A DNA stretch of 64,000 nucleotides from Bacteroidaceae bacterium (GTDB taxonomy: Bacteria > Bacteroidota > Bacteroidia > Bacteroidales > Bacteroidaceae), in the NCBI GenBank assembly GCA_017470525.1, contig JAFUYM010000038.1, positions 62,001-126,000 of the forward strand, written 5' to 3'. Shown one piece after another: positions 26,701 through 34,906 of the stretch. Within the stretch, counting starts at the first letter, position 1. Each line of letters opens with the position of its first letter. The position numbers were made by a program, and so were the translations under genes. The notes beneath the pieces were generated by a model. It saw nothing but the letters and a program-made list of their open reading frames with translations. It had not been told where the DNA came from and searched no databases.

Positions 26701-27250
26701 CTATTCGAGTGTGGGTTCTGTCTATAACGGAACGACTGCCAACAGTAATCGTGCGGTCGGATTGGATGGCACTTACGTTTTCCAGAGTCTGATTGCCAAG
26801 GCTGACTCTTCTTCTGTGGGCATTTCGCAGGTGGTGGAGGGGCTGACGCCAGGGTATTATAGGCTGACTGCCATGTTGGGTACGGACGAGAACTCGTCGG
26901 TGACGCTTTTTGCCAACGACATGACAGCTACGGTCAATGGTCATGAGTTTGGGCATCTTTATCTCACGAAGGCTACGATTGAGGATATTCTGGTCGAAGC
27001 AAATGAAGGTGCTGAAACGGGTGTGCTGACCATCGGCGTGAAGGAGGGACGTTGGTACAAGGCTGACGACTTCACGTTGACTTATGTGAAGACCATCAAG
27101 GATATTGAGGAACCTGATGTCATTGCTGAAGTGGCAGCAGAGGTGCTTCCTTCCGTGCCGGGCATTTACACGTTGCAAGGTGTGAAGGTTTCGCAGCCGA
27201 CCCGTCCTGGTGTGTATATCGTGAATGGAAAGAAACTCCTTTATCAGTAA
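23795..27250 (+). CDS. Secreted C10-family cysteine protease (streptopain/interpain-like)
   Basis: An 1151-residue exported protein. Signal peptide 1-19; prodomain about 20-140; C10 catalytic domain about 145-375 with nucleophile Cys 176 in AATGCVATA and catalytic His 318 in ENDGHAVFVHGY, followed by FNFGWGAGNGYDGYYTV. A very long C-terminal extension (about 380-1150) has beta-sandwich-like repeats and ends IYTLQGVKVSQ...GVYIVNGKKLLYQ, resembling a type IX secretion sorting tail. Prevotella C10 proteases degrade host proteins and complement; that role is an inference. The extension is about twice the catalytic part and of unknown function. It follows lepA by 42 bp. Confidence 0.9.
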   Translation: MKKLLTFGAAVLVGVSAVADPITPARAMQIAQEYLVPGHAMTLQTEARMRRVAGVAVPTAPYYVISRGENQGYVIVAGDDCLPEILGYTEQGSFDEANVPEGLQDMLDVWTDIVERAQADGTNVAMAKERKEQQRRAAAERVDIAPFVTSHWHQSSPYNDNCPTLTNGGGRAATGCVATAASQILYYWRRDLPSTLQATTPTYGYGDAPVKRSVPKGTPLRWDLMLDQYGSESSEYKQEVAEFVFATGAATWLTYGSSTSGNIEKIPYTFATYFGMNGGTVHYRSDYGQEGWVQLLYKELAEGRPVMYTGVKGENDGHAVFVHGYKAKNDLFYFNFGWGAGNGYDGYYTVTTADGMNGFNNYQSALIGAYPKSWNMTAEIVPPAHVYANVENEFTVRIENNSTLDFRGVYLFAATSNTKPSKLSNAKSSDTETVFATGETAEITLTAKPTSDRDWNIYVTDANLNVLAKVTVLPEVATPDLHFESLSVDGSLDAEKFGGKDYRVVYNTKSTAYATLANASDIGYEGTLRMYFYAYDTDKKDWTEVGYKTGKIAVDGRSSATAEFNIASTSSCPFEVGKYYMGRLANPVPSSEDVIDYGSATDTVVRFVLKENDMKVVSFDDETLVLQGHFDNTAFNTSTFANKTAYKTATVYDLTQCTNVNEVSQTVNPNALIYVADGSKAAGVNVVCEGKCANLSLVPGHDFTPRADFVAEKAQITLGAEAAQWYLLTTPFAATVPDGIIVREITEHGITGISNGIKDVKRTEAGKTYLVMSSASRNVVLTGENVTVVAAPVENADAAVVGTYLNTVTPAGSQLVENSDKPSFVPVGEGTEVEALRGYWNASDLTKSFRVYPSLLLDPAYLLLAQNIEGAYQQLDKYSATSLRSAYSAYLSEIQAAEHEFSHRGEGETTLTTATLVKNYAAQLLEDGVAYMKQIARLGNREIDFTSCIVNPSFETNSTKGWTVGKKEGYSSVGSVYNGTTANSNRAVGLDGTYVFQSLIAKADSSSVGISQVVEGLTPGYYRLTAMLGTDENSSVTLFANDMTATVNGHEFGHLYLTKATIEDILVEANEGAETGVLTIGVKEGRWYKADDFTLTYVKTIKDIEEPDVIAEVAAEVLPSVPGIYTLQGVKVSQPTRPGVYIVNGKKLLYQ

Positions 27251-27291
27251 AGGAGAGGGTGGATTTCTAGTCATCTTTCTAAAAGCAAGGT

Positions 27292-28062
27292 ATGATTAGC
27301 AAGAACCGAATAAAGTATGTCCGTTCGTTGGAGATGAAGAAATATCGGAAGGCGGATGGCGTATTTGTGGCTGAGGGTCGCAAATTGGTGGGTGATTTGC
27401 TGGGTGTGTTCATCTGTGTCTATGTGGCGGCGACGAGGGAGTGGATGGAACTGCATGCTGAGGAGATGAAGAGTGGCTGCCTAAAGGGGGTGGAGATGGA
27501 CGAGGTGACGGAGGAGGAACTGAGGCGGGTGAGTTTTCAGGAGACTCCGCAGCAGGTGCTGGCTGTGTTCAGACAGCCAGTTTATGAGGTGGATGTGAAC
27601 AAAGTGGCGAATGGGCAGTTGTGCCTGGTGTTGGATGACGTGCAGAATCCTGGCAACCTCGGCACGATTGTGCGTTTGGCGGATTGGTTTGGCATTGAGC
27701 ACATTTTTTGTTCAAAGGGGTGTGCCGACATTTATAACCCCAAGACTGTGCAGGCGACGATGGGTGGGATTGCCCACGTACAGGTTCATTATGTCGATTT
27801 GCCCCAAATGCTTGCCTCTCTGGACGAGGATGTCCCTGTCTATGGCACGTTTCTTGATGGCGAGAACTTATATGGTAAGACGTTGAAGCATCGTGGCATG
27901 ATTGTGATGGGCAATGAGGGGAAAGGCATATCGAAGGAGGTGGAGAGGTCGGTCACGGAACGGTTGTTTATCCCGAATTATCCAGAAGGTAGGGTAACGT
28001 CAGAGTCGCTCAATGTTGCCATTGCCACTGCCATCGTATGCGCCGAGTTCCGCAGAAGATAA
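27292..28062 (+). CDS. SpoU/TrmH family RNA 2'-O-methyltransferase
   Basis: A 256-residue SPOUT methyltransferase. An N-terminal substrate-binding part (KYVRSLEMKKYRKADGVFVAEG) is followed by the three SpoU motifs: LDDVQNPGNLGTIVRLADWFG (motif 1, Asn and Arg present), GMIVMGNEGKGIS (motif 2) and IPNYPEGRVTSESLNVAIATAI (motif 3), which form the trefoil-knot SAM site. The target nucleotide, in rRNA or tRNA, is not predictable. Its 3' end overlaps the convergent small gene by 63 bp. Confidence 0.9.
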   Translation: MISKNRIKYVRSLEMKKYRKADGVFVAEGRKLVGDLLGVFICVYVAATREWMELHAEEMKSGCLKGVEMDEVTEEELRRVSFQETPQQVLAVFRQPVYEVDVNKVANGQLCLVLDDVQNPGNLGTIVRLADWFGIEHIFCSKGCADIYNPKTVQATMGGIAHVQVHYVDLPQMLASLDEDVPVYGTFLDGENLYGKTLKHRGMIVMGNEGKGISKEVERSVTERLFIPNYPEGRVTSESLNVAIATAIVCAEFRRR

Positions 28063-28245
28063 AACTTGGGGGATGTGGTAGGCTTCCCGTCCTCGGACGA
28101 TGATGGTGCCGCCTAACCATTCTGTCATGGGCAGTTCTCCCAGAAGGGCATAATGATTGACGACAAGATGATTGAAGAGTTCCACAACATGGTTGCGGAA
28201 CTCTTTTTCGTTGATATAGACTCGTGTGGCGGCAACTCTGCGCAT
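28000..28245 (-). CDS. Small conserved-looking hypothetical protein
   Basis: An 81-residue protein, MRRVAATRVYINEKEFRNHVVEL..., with a regular beta-rich pattern (ELPMTEWLGGTIIVRG). I cannot assign a function. It starts 4 bp after the stop of the DUF4296 gene, in the same direction, which argues that it is a real last gene of the ileS-lspA operon. Its last ~20 residues are encoded antisense to the end of the SpoU methyltransferase gene. Confidence 0.6.
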   Translation of the reverse strand: MRRVAATRVYINEKEFRNHVVELFNHLVVNHYALLGELPMTEWLGGTIIVRGREAYHIPQVLSSAELGAYDGSGNGNIERL

Positions 28246-28248
28246 GGC

Positions 28249-29214
28249 TTATCTTCGTTTAGGGTTTCTTCTTCGTGGACCGATGCTGTTTGGCGTTCGT
28301 ACAGAAGGTGCTTTCTGGATGTTGATGTGTTCGCCTGACTTGTTCAACTGGCGAAGTTCTTCTGGAGTGAGACGTCTTTCGATGGGTTCAGGAACGGTGT
28401 CTGTCACGACGGAATCGGTCACGGTGCTATCTGCCTTCTCTTCGGGGACTTCTTCTTTCTCATGCATGCGCACAAGGGAAATGTTGTCAATGAGGCAGAG
28501 GTTGCGTGTGCTCTTTTTGCCTTTATAATAAAAGAAGCCTGTGATGCTCTTGATGTCCTCTTCATCGTTGGCTCTCAGTGTGAATTGCTGAATGCCGTTG
28601 TTGGTGATGAGGCGTGTGATGCCTACTTGTTTCCCGTTGGCATAATGGATGCCCAGCCCAATGCTGAGGCTGATGTCGTAGTTTTCTTGTGCATCCTTCA
28701 TGAACACTGGGGTGAAAGTAAGAATGAATTGGTCGTGACGACGGAAAGAGGTGTCGGCATGGAGGGTGAAACTCTCTTTGTTCAGCAGTTCTTTGTTGCG
28801 CAGAACCAGGAGTTTAGTGGAGTTCCACAGATTGGTCGTGTCGCCTCCTGTGGAGAAGATTGCCATCATGTCGTTGTTGCCGTTCATAATCTGGAGTTCC
28901 TCATTGGCTGCCGTGTAGCGGTCTGTCAGGTGCTCATATATTTTATGAAGGTCTTTGGTGTGGCGATTGTAATAGACGATGGATGAGTCAAATTCTGCTT
29001 CGGTGATGCTATGCTTCTCAAATACGGCATTGATGTAGTCTTGAGCCTTCTTCTGCTTCTCATCTCTGGGCAATTGCTCGATGATGCCCTGCATCAGGTG
29101 GTAGTCATAGAGCACGTCCTCCATCTTGGAACGTGAAAGCACGTCCTTCGGTCGGTTGTCACATGCCACGAATGTGAACATGAACAAGATGAGAAGAGGG
29201 AGGAGCCGTTTCAT
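28249..29214 (-). CDS. DUF4296-type lipoprotein
   Basis: A 321-residue exported protein. The lipobox is FTFVACDNRP (Cys about 19), and the first ~110 residues (DVLSRSKMEDVLYDYHLMQGI ... ITEAEFDSSIVYYNRHTKDLHKIYEHL) fit the DUF4296 family of Bacteroidetes. The C-terminal half is a beta-rich domain ending in a low-complexity basic tail PRRRNPKRR. The start MKRLLPLLILFMF is chosen for the signal peptide; the open frame extends 54 codons upstream into lspA. The function is unknown, but it is linked to lspA by a 1-bp gap. Confidence 0.8.
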   Translation of the reverse strand: MKRLLPLLILFMFTFVACDNRPKDVLSRSKMEDVLYDYHLMQGIIEQLPRDEKQKKAQDYINAVFEKHSITEAEFDSSIVYYNRHTKDLHKIYEHLTDRYTAANEELQIMNGNNDMMAIFSTGGDTTNLWNSTKLLVLRNKELLNKESFTLHADTSFRRHDQFILTFTPVFMKDAQENYDISLSIGLGIHYANGKQVGITRLITNNGIQQFTLRANDEEDIKSITGFFYYKGKKSTRNLCLIDNISLVRMHEKEEVPEEKADSTVTDSVVTDTVPEPIERRLTPEELRQLNKSGEHINIQKAPSVRTPNSIGPRRRNPKRR

Positions 29215-29215
29215 T

Positions 29216-29839
29216 TTACTTCCTGATCTGATAGTGGCTGATAATCTTATGATAGAACAGCAGCAAGGCGATGATGCCGCATGAGATGGCAGCATCGGCA
29301 AAGTTGAAGATGGGGGAGAAGAACACGCAGTGCTGCCCTGAATAGATGGGCATCCACGTCGGCATGTCCCATTCAATCAGAGGGAAATAGAACATATCGA
29401 CGACCTTGCCGTATAGGAACTCGCCATACCCATATCCCCAAGGCTGGAACTCTGCCACCTGCGGATAGGGAGGGTTGTTGAAGATGAGCCCGTAGAAGAG
29501 GCAGTCGATGATGTTGCCTGCTGCTCCTGCTGCAATGAGGGTGAGACAGACAATGTAACCTATTGGTCGTTTGTGCTTTATTTCTTGATAGATGAACCAT
29601 CCGATGAGGCACACGGCAATGACACGGAAGAGGGTGAGGAAGAGTTTGCCGCCCCACAGTTCCCAACCGAATGCCATGCCGTTGTTCTCCACGAAGAGGA
29701 GGCTGAACCAACTGGTGATTTCGATGCGTTCACCTAAATACATGCCAGTCTTGACACTGACCTTGATGATTTGGTCAATGACAAGAACGGCAAGAAAAAG
29801 GATGATGGAAAGTCTGTATCTGTTCTTTTTAGACATCAT
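29216..29839 (-). CDS. lspA: Lipoprotein signal peptidase
   Basis: A 207-residue inner-membrane aspartic protease that cleaves prolipoproteins. Conserved boxes: DQIIKVSVKTGMYLGE, ENNGMAFGW, AGAAGNIIDCLFYG (first catalytic Asp), VVDMFYFPLI and FNFADAAIS (second catalytic Asp). It is longer than the ~165 residues of enterobacterial LspA because of an insertion between the two Asp motifs, which is usual in Bacteroidetes. It lies 3 bp after ileS and directly before the DUF4296 lipoprotein. Confidence 0.96.
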   Translation of the reverse strand: MMSKKNRYRLSIILFLAVLVIDQIIKVSVKTGMYLGERIEITSWFSLLFVENNGMAFGWELWGGKLFLTLFRVIAVCLIGWFIYQEIKHKRPIGYIVCLTLIAAGAAGNIIDCLFYGLIFNNPPYPQVAEFQPWGYGYGEFLYGKVVDMFYFPLIEWDMPTWMPIYSGQHCVFFSPIFNFADAAISCGIIALLLFYHKIISHYQIRK

Positions 29840-29842
29840 GTG

Positions 29843-32800
29843 TTAGTCTTTCTGAACGGTGATAACTGCCTTGAAGTCGTCGAAATCAATCGCTTCTCCT
29901 TCGGGATTGCCTAATTCCAAAGAGTTGGCAAGTACTTGATTGGCAATGTTATCCTTGAAGGAGTCGAGGACCGCTTGGGTTTCGGGCGTGTCGGTGATGA
30001 CCACCTTGATGCGGTCAGTGATTTCGAAGCCCTGCGACTTGCGGAGACCCTGAATCTGCTTGATGACCTTGCGGGCATTGCCTTCGTTCTTCAGGGCTGG
30101 CGTGATGGTGATGTCGAGTGCCACCGTCGTGGTGCCTTCGTTGGCAACGCTCCAGCCGGGGATGTCCTGCGACATGATGTCTACGTCTGCCAGTTCGATG
30201 ACGGCATCTTGCCCTTCGGCTTGCAGCGTCACCTGTCCGTTGGCTTCCAGTTCGGCAATCTGTGTCTGCGACATGGCTGCCACAGCGTTGCTCACAGCCT
30301 TCATCATCTTACCAAACTTCTTGCCCATCACACGGAAGTTGCACTTCACGTTCTTCACGAGCATCTTGCCGTCCATCAACTGCAACTCCTTCACGTTCAC
30401 TTCCTTCATGATGATGTCCTTCATGCGCTCGATGTGACCGCTGAACAGGGCATCGGTGTCGGGAATGGCAATGGCTTGAAGTGCCTGAATCACAGGAATC
30501 TTCACCTTCTTGCGGATGGAAAGTCCCATCGAAGTTACCTTCATGGCATCCTCCATCGCTGCTTCCAGTTCGGAGTCGATGTAAGCCTCGTTGTAAGTGG
30601 GGAACTTGGCGAGGTGTACGCTTTGGCTCTTGTCCTTGCCCGTCACGGCATTGAGGTCGCGGAAGAGTTGGTCAGCATAGAATGGTGCAATCGGTGCAAT
30701 CAGTCGGCTTAGTGTGTCGAGGCATGTGTAAAGTGTCTGATAAGCAGAGAGTTTGTCTGCTGTCATCTCGCCACCCCAGAAACGAGGTTTGTTCAGGCGG
30801 ATGTACCAGTTGGAGAGGTTGTCGATGACGAATGACTGAATCAAGCGACCAGCAGGGGTCGGGTCGTAGTCATCGAGATACGTCTGCACATTCTTTACGA
30901 GTGTGTTCAGTTCAGAGAGCAACCAGCGGTCAAAGTCGGGACGTTCTGCGTAAGGGATGTCTGCCTCCTGATAGGTGAAGCCATCCACATTCGCATACAT
31001 CGTGAAGAATGAGTAAGCCTGTTGCAACTTGATGAAGAACTGGCTCGTCACTTCCTTCACGCCCTCGGGGTCGAACGAGAGGTTGTCCCATGGAGAGGAA
31101 TTGGTAATCATGTACCACCGCACGGCATCTGCACCGTAAGTGCCGATGCACTCGAACGGATTGATGACATTGCCCAGACGCTTCGACATCTTGATGCCGT
31201 TCTTGTCAAGTACAAGACCGTTGGAAATCACCGCCTTGTATGCCACCGAGTCAAACACCATCGTGGCGATCGCATGGAGCGTGAAGAACCAACCACGTGT
31301 CTGGTCAACACCCTCGGCAATGAAGTCGGCAGGGTAGGCGATGCCCTTGTCTATCAGGTCCTTATTCTCGAAGGGATAATGAACTTGTGCGTAAGGCATG
31401 GCACCCGAGTCGAACCACACATCGATGAGGTCGAGTTCGCGGGTGAGTACATTGCCTTTGTCCGACACCAGTTTGATGCCGTCCACGTAAGGACGGTGCA
31501 GGTCAATCTTGTCGTAGTTCTCCTGACTCATGTCGCCAGGCACAAAACCTTTCTCCTTCAAGGGGTTGGCAGTCATCACACCAGCGGCAACCGCCTTCTC
31601 AATCTCGTTGTACAGTTCTTCTACGGAGCCGATGCAGATTTCCTCATGGGTATCGCGGTTGCGCCAGATGGGCAGCGGAGTGCCCCAATAGCGAGAACGC
31701 GAGAGGTTCCAGTCGTTCAGGTTTTCGAGCCACTTGCCGAAACGTCCTGTACCAGTCGATTCGGGCTTCCACTGGATGGTCTTGTTCAGTTCAAACATGC
31801 GGTTTTTCTTCGCCGTCGATTTGATGAACCACGAGTCGAGCGGGTAGTAGAGCACAGGCTTGTCGGTGCGCCAGCAATGAGGATAGTTGTGCACATGCTT
31901 CTCAATCTTGAACGCCGTTCCTTCCTCTTTCATCTCCAGACACAGCACCACGTTCAAGTCCATATCCTTGTTGGCTGCCTTCTCGTCATACTTGCCGCCC
32001 TGATTGTATTTCGGGTCGTAAGCGTTCTTCACGAAGTCGCCACTATGCTTCCAGTAACTCTCATTCACACAGAGACTTACAAACTCTTCGTTCATGTCGT
32101 CCTTCACGAAGTACTTGCCTGTGAAATCGACCATCGGACGGGTGTCGCCCGCCTTGTCGATGATGAAGAGTGAGGGGATGCCGGCATCCTTTGCCACCTT
32201 GGCGTCGTCGGCACCAAAGGTGGGTGCGATGTGTACGATGCCCGTACCGTCTTCCGTCGTCACATAGTCGCCGGGGATGACACGGAAAGCCTCGTCTTCC
32301 TTCACCACCACCTTGTTATCTTCTAACGCACATGGCTTCACCCAAGGCATCAACTGCTGATAGTGCAGACCCACGAGGTCGGTTCCCTTACCTCTCCAGA
32401 GGATTTCGAGTGGCTTTTCGTTGCCCTCCTCATCCTTCTCGGCTTGGAAATAAGCAGAAAGGCGAGGTTCAGCCAAGATGTAGATGGCTTCCTCGTTGCT
32501 GTATGGATTCTTGCCCTTGACGGCTACGTAGTCAATCTTGGGACCAACACAAAGCGCGGTGTTAGATGGCAATGTCCATGGGGTGGTTGTCCATGCGAGG
32601 ATGTAGGTTTTGAGGTCGTGAGGCATCTCGCCCTGCAATTCACCCTTGCCTTTCAGCCCTTCGCAAACATCCTTTACCAAGAACTGTGCTGTCACCGTCG
32701 TGTCCTTCACATCGCGGTAGCAACCGGGTTGGTTCAATTCGTGGGAAGAAAGACCCGTGCCAGCGGCAGGAGAGTAGGGCTGAATGGTGTAGCCCTTATA

Positions 32801-33316
32801 GAGCAATCCCTTGTTGTACAGTTGCTTGAGCAGATACCAAAGGGTCTCGATATACTTGTTGTCGTAGGTGATGTAGGGGTGCTCCAAATCCACCCAGTAG
32901 CCCATCTTGTCCGTCAGTTCTGTCCACTCGTTGGTGTACATCATCACGTTCTTGCGGCAAGCATCGTTGTAGTCGTCCACGCTAATCTTCTTACCAATGT
33001 CCTCCTTCGTGATGCCCAGCGACTTCTCCACCGACAACTCCACAGGCAGGCCATGCGTGTCCCAGCCAGCCTTACGCTTCACTTGGAAGCCCTGCATCGT
33101 CTTATATCTCAGGAACGTATCTTTAATCGTTCTGCCCATCACGTGGTGAATGCCCGGATGTCCGTTGGCAGATGGTGGACCTTCAAAAAAGATGAATTGA
33201 GGACAGCCCTCGCGCTCCTCAATGCTCTTGTGGAACATATCCTCAGCGTTCCACTGCTCCAGAACCTCCTTGTTCACATCGGCGAGGTTCAGTTTTGCTC
33301 TTTCTGTAAATTTCAT
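29843..33316 (-). CDS. ileS: Isoleucyl-tRNA synthetase
   Basis: An 1157-residue class I synthetase charging tRNA-Ile. The HIGH motif appears as HPGIHH within GPPSANGHPGIHHVMGR, and the KMSKS motif as KMSKR in NGIKMSKRLGNVINPF. The editing (CP1) domain contains WTTTPWTLPSNTALCVGP. The length matches the eukaryote-like, longer ileS type found in Bacteroidetes. It begins the ileS-lspA-DUF4296 operon and starts 42 bp after pyrI. Confidence 0.98.
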   Translation of the reverse strand: MKFTERAKLNLADVNKEVLEQWNAEDMFHKSIEEREGCPQFIFFEGPPSANGHPGIHHVMGRTIKDTFLRYKTMQGFQVKRKAGWDTHGLPVELSVEKSLGITKEDIGKKISVDDYNDACRKNVMMYTNEWTELTDKMGYWVDLEHPYITYDNKYIETLWYLLKQLYNKGLLYKGYTIQPYSPAAGTGLSSHELNQPGCYRDVKDTTVTAQFLVKDVCEGLKGKGELQGEMPHDLKTYILAWTTTPWTLPSNTALCVGPKIDYVAVKGKNPYSNEEAIYILAEPRLSAYFQAEKDEEGNEKPLEILWRGKGTDLVGLHYQQLMPWVKPCALEDNKVVVKEDEAFRVIPGDYVTTEDGTGIVHIAPTFGADDAKVAKDAGIPSLFIIDKAGDTRPMVDFTGKYFVKDDMNEEFVSLCVNESYWKHSGDFVKNAYDPKYNQGGKYDEKAANKDMDLNVVLCLEMKEEGTAFKIEKHVHNYPHCWRTDKPVLYYPLDSWFIKSTAKKNRMFELNKTIQWKPESTGTGRFGKWLENLNDWNLSRSRYWGTPLPIWRNRDTHEEICIGSVEELYNEIEKAVAAGVMTANPLKEKGFVPGDMSQENYDKIDLHRPYVDGIKLVSDKGNVLTRELDLIDVWFDSGAMPYAQVHYPFENKDLIDKGIAYPADFIAEGVDQTRGWFFTLHAIATMVFDSVAYKAVISNGLVLDKNGIKMSKRLGNVINPFECIGTYGADAVRWYMITNSSPWDNLSFDPEGVKEVTSQFFIKLQQAYSFFTMYANVDGFTYQEADIPYAERPDFDRWLLSELNTLVKNVQTYLDDYDPTPAGRLIQSFVIDNLSNWYIRLNKPRFWGGEMTADKLSAYQTLYTCLDTLSRLIAPIAPFYADQLFRDLNAVTGKDKSQSVHLAKFPTYNEAYIDSELEAAMEDAMKVTSMGLSIRKKVKIPVIQALQAIAIPDTDALFSGHIERMKDIIMKEVNVKELQLMDGKMLVKNVKCNFRVMGKKFGKMMKAVSNAVAAMSQTQIAELEANGQVTLQAEGQDAVIELADVDIMSQDIPGWSVANEGTTTVALDITITPALKNEGNARKVIKQIQGLRKSQGFEITDRIKVVITDTPETQAVLDSFKDNIANQVLANSLELGNPEGEAIDFDDFKAVITVQKD

Positions 33317-33358
33317 TATTGGGTTGATGTAATGATAATCGCCCAGCGCATGGGCTGG

Positions 33359-33814
33359 TTATTTCAATTTTATATCTTTCAAATTCTGTTCCTTGCCGCA
33401 GTATCGGCACTTCAAGGTCTGAAGGTCCTTGCGGTAGAAGACCGTCTTCATCGGTTCGTTGTTGGTGATGCACACGGGGTTGGCACACTTCACGATGTTG
33501 GTCAATTCTTCGGGCAGCGTGATTTCACGTTTTTCAGCCACTTCGTAGTCGCGAATCACCGTCAGGCGGATGTTCGGGCAGAGCACAGCCAACTTGCTGA
33601 TTTCCGATTCAGAGAAGAACTTGCCCGAAATCTTGATCAGTCCCTTTTTGTTCATCACGTTGCTCCTCAGGTTGTTGGCAATCACCACCTCCTCCTTGCA
33701 TTCGCTCAGTTGAAGCAACTGCGCCACCGTAAAGAGTTTGTCCGTTGGTATGTGGTCGATGACGGAGCCATTCTCCAAAGCCGCCACCATCATGTTTTCT
33801 TTGTTCTGTTCCAT
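33359..33814 (-). CDS. pyrI: Aspartate carbamoyltransferase regulatory subunit
   Basis: A 151-residue PyrI protein. The N-terminal allosteric nucleotide-binding part contains NGSVIDHIPTDKLFTVAQLL and the C-terminal zinc domain has four Cys in C-x4-C ... C-x2-C (CANPVC and CRYCGK), which contact the catalytic PyrB subunit. It is 9 bp downstream of pyrB, a pyrBI operon. Confidence 0.97.
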   Translation of the reverse strand: MEQNKENMMVAALENGSVIDHIPTDKLFTVAQLLQLSECKEEVVIANNLRSNVMNKKGLIKISGKFFSESEISKLAVLCPNIRLTVIRDYEVAEKREITLPEELTNIVKCANPVCITNNEPMKTVFYRKDLQTLKCRYCGKEQNLKDIKLK

Positions 33815-33823
33815 TTTCGTTTT

Positions 33824-34771
33824 TCACTTAATAATTGTTGTGTCCTTCTTCACATCCTCCAGCGTGATGCCCAGCACATCGCAAATCAGAGCCTCGCGGG
33901 CATACAAGCCGTTCTGTGCCTGCTCGAAGTAGTAAGCGTGCTTTGAGTCGTCCACGTCATACTCAATCTCGTTCACACGGGGCAGCGGATGCAGAATCTT
34001 CATGTTCTCCTTCGCCTTGCTCAGCATGTCAGCCCGGAGAATGTAAGCATCCTTCACACGCTCATACTCCATCAGGTCCGTGAAACGCTCCCTCTGCACA
34101 CGGGTCATGTACAGAATGTCGGCATCGGCAATCGTGTCCTCCGTGAAGTCCTGCTGCTCGATGTACTTGATGTTGTTCTGCTTGCAATACAACTTGTACT
34201 CCTCGGGCATCTCCAACTCCTTCGGTGCGATGAAATGGAACGTCGGGTTATATTTCCGCATCGACATCAAGAGCGAATGCACCGTTCTGCCATACTTCAG
34301 GTCGCCCACCATGTAGATGTTCAGGTTCTCCAGCGTTCCCTGCGTCTTGTAGATGGAATAGAGGTCGAGCATCGTCTGCGAGGGGTGCAGGTTTGAACCG
34401 TCGCCCGCATTGATGATGGGGATGTTTGTCACCTCGCTGGCATAGAGTGCTGCACCTTCCAACTTGTGGCGCATCACAATCACGTCGGCATAGTTGCTCA
34501 CCATCTTAATCGTGTCCTTCAGCGTCTCTCCCTTCGAAGAACTGGTCACCTTCGGGTCGGTGAAACCAATCACACGTGCTCCCAGTCGGTTTGCCGCCGT
34601 CTCAAACGACAGCCTCGTCCGGGTGCTTGGCTCAAAAAAGAGGGTGGCAACCACCTTCCCCTTCAGCAACTGGCGGTTAGGGTGAGCCTCAAACTCTGCC
34701 GCCATGTCCAGCAGATACTGAATCTTCTCCTTCCCATAGTCCGCAATCGAAACAATGCTCCTGTTTTCCAT
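33824..34771 (-). CDS. pyrB: Aspartate carbamoyltransferase catalytic subunit
   Basis: A 315-residue enzyme condensing carbamoyl phosphate and aspartate in pyrimidine synthesis. The carbamoyl-phosphate motif STRTRLSFE is preceded by FFEP, and later [10 protein letters not shown], the His-Pro loop and HPLPRVNEI are visible. It is first in a minus-strand cluster pyrB-pyrI-ileS. Confidence 0.98.
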   Translation of the reverse strand: MENRSIVSIADYGKEKIQYLLDMAAEFEAHPNRQLLKGKVVATLFFEPSTRTRLSFETAANRLGARVIGFTDPKVTSSSKGETLKDTIKMVSNYADVIVMRHKLEGAALYASEVTNIPIINAGDGSNLHPSQTMLDLYSIYKTQGTLENLNIYMVGDLKYGRTVHSLLMSMRKYNPTFHFIAPKELEMPEEYKLYCKQNNIKYIEQQDFTEDTIADADILYMTRVQRERFTDLMEYERVKDAYILRADMLSKAKENMKILHPLPRVNEIEYDVDDSKHAYYFEQAQNGLYAREALICDVLGITLEDVKKDTTIIK

Positions 34772-34804
34772 ATCGTTTATTTGTTATGAGTCTAAAAAAT
34801 CATG

Positions 34805-34812
34805 CAAAGGTA
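34805..34812 (-). promoter_or_regulatory. pyrB -7 promoter box
   Basis: TACCTTTG on the minus strand, a full TAnnTTTG match, lies 33 bp before the pyrB ATG. The -33 box is not clear. Confidence 0.6.
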
Positions 34813-34906
34813 CGAAAAAATCACAGAATTACGTGAAAAGAGTGAATGAAAACAAACAATCGAATGAAAAAAACGCGATTTACAATCGACTTTCTCGACC
34901 CACTGC

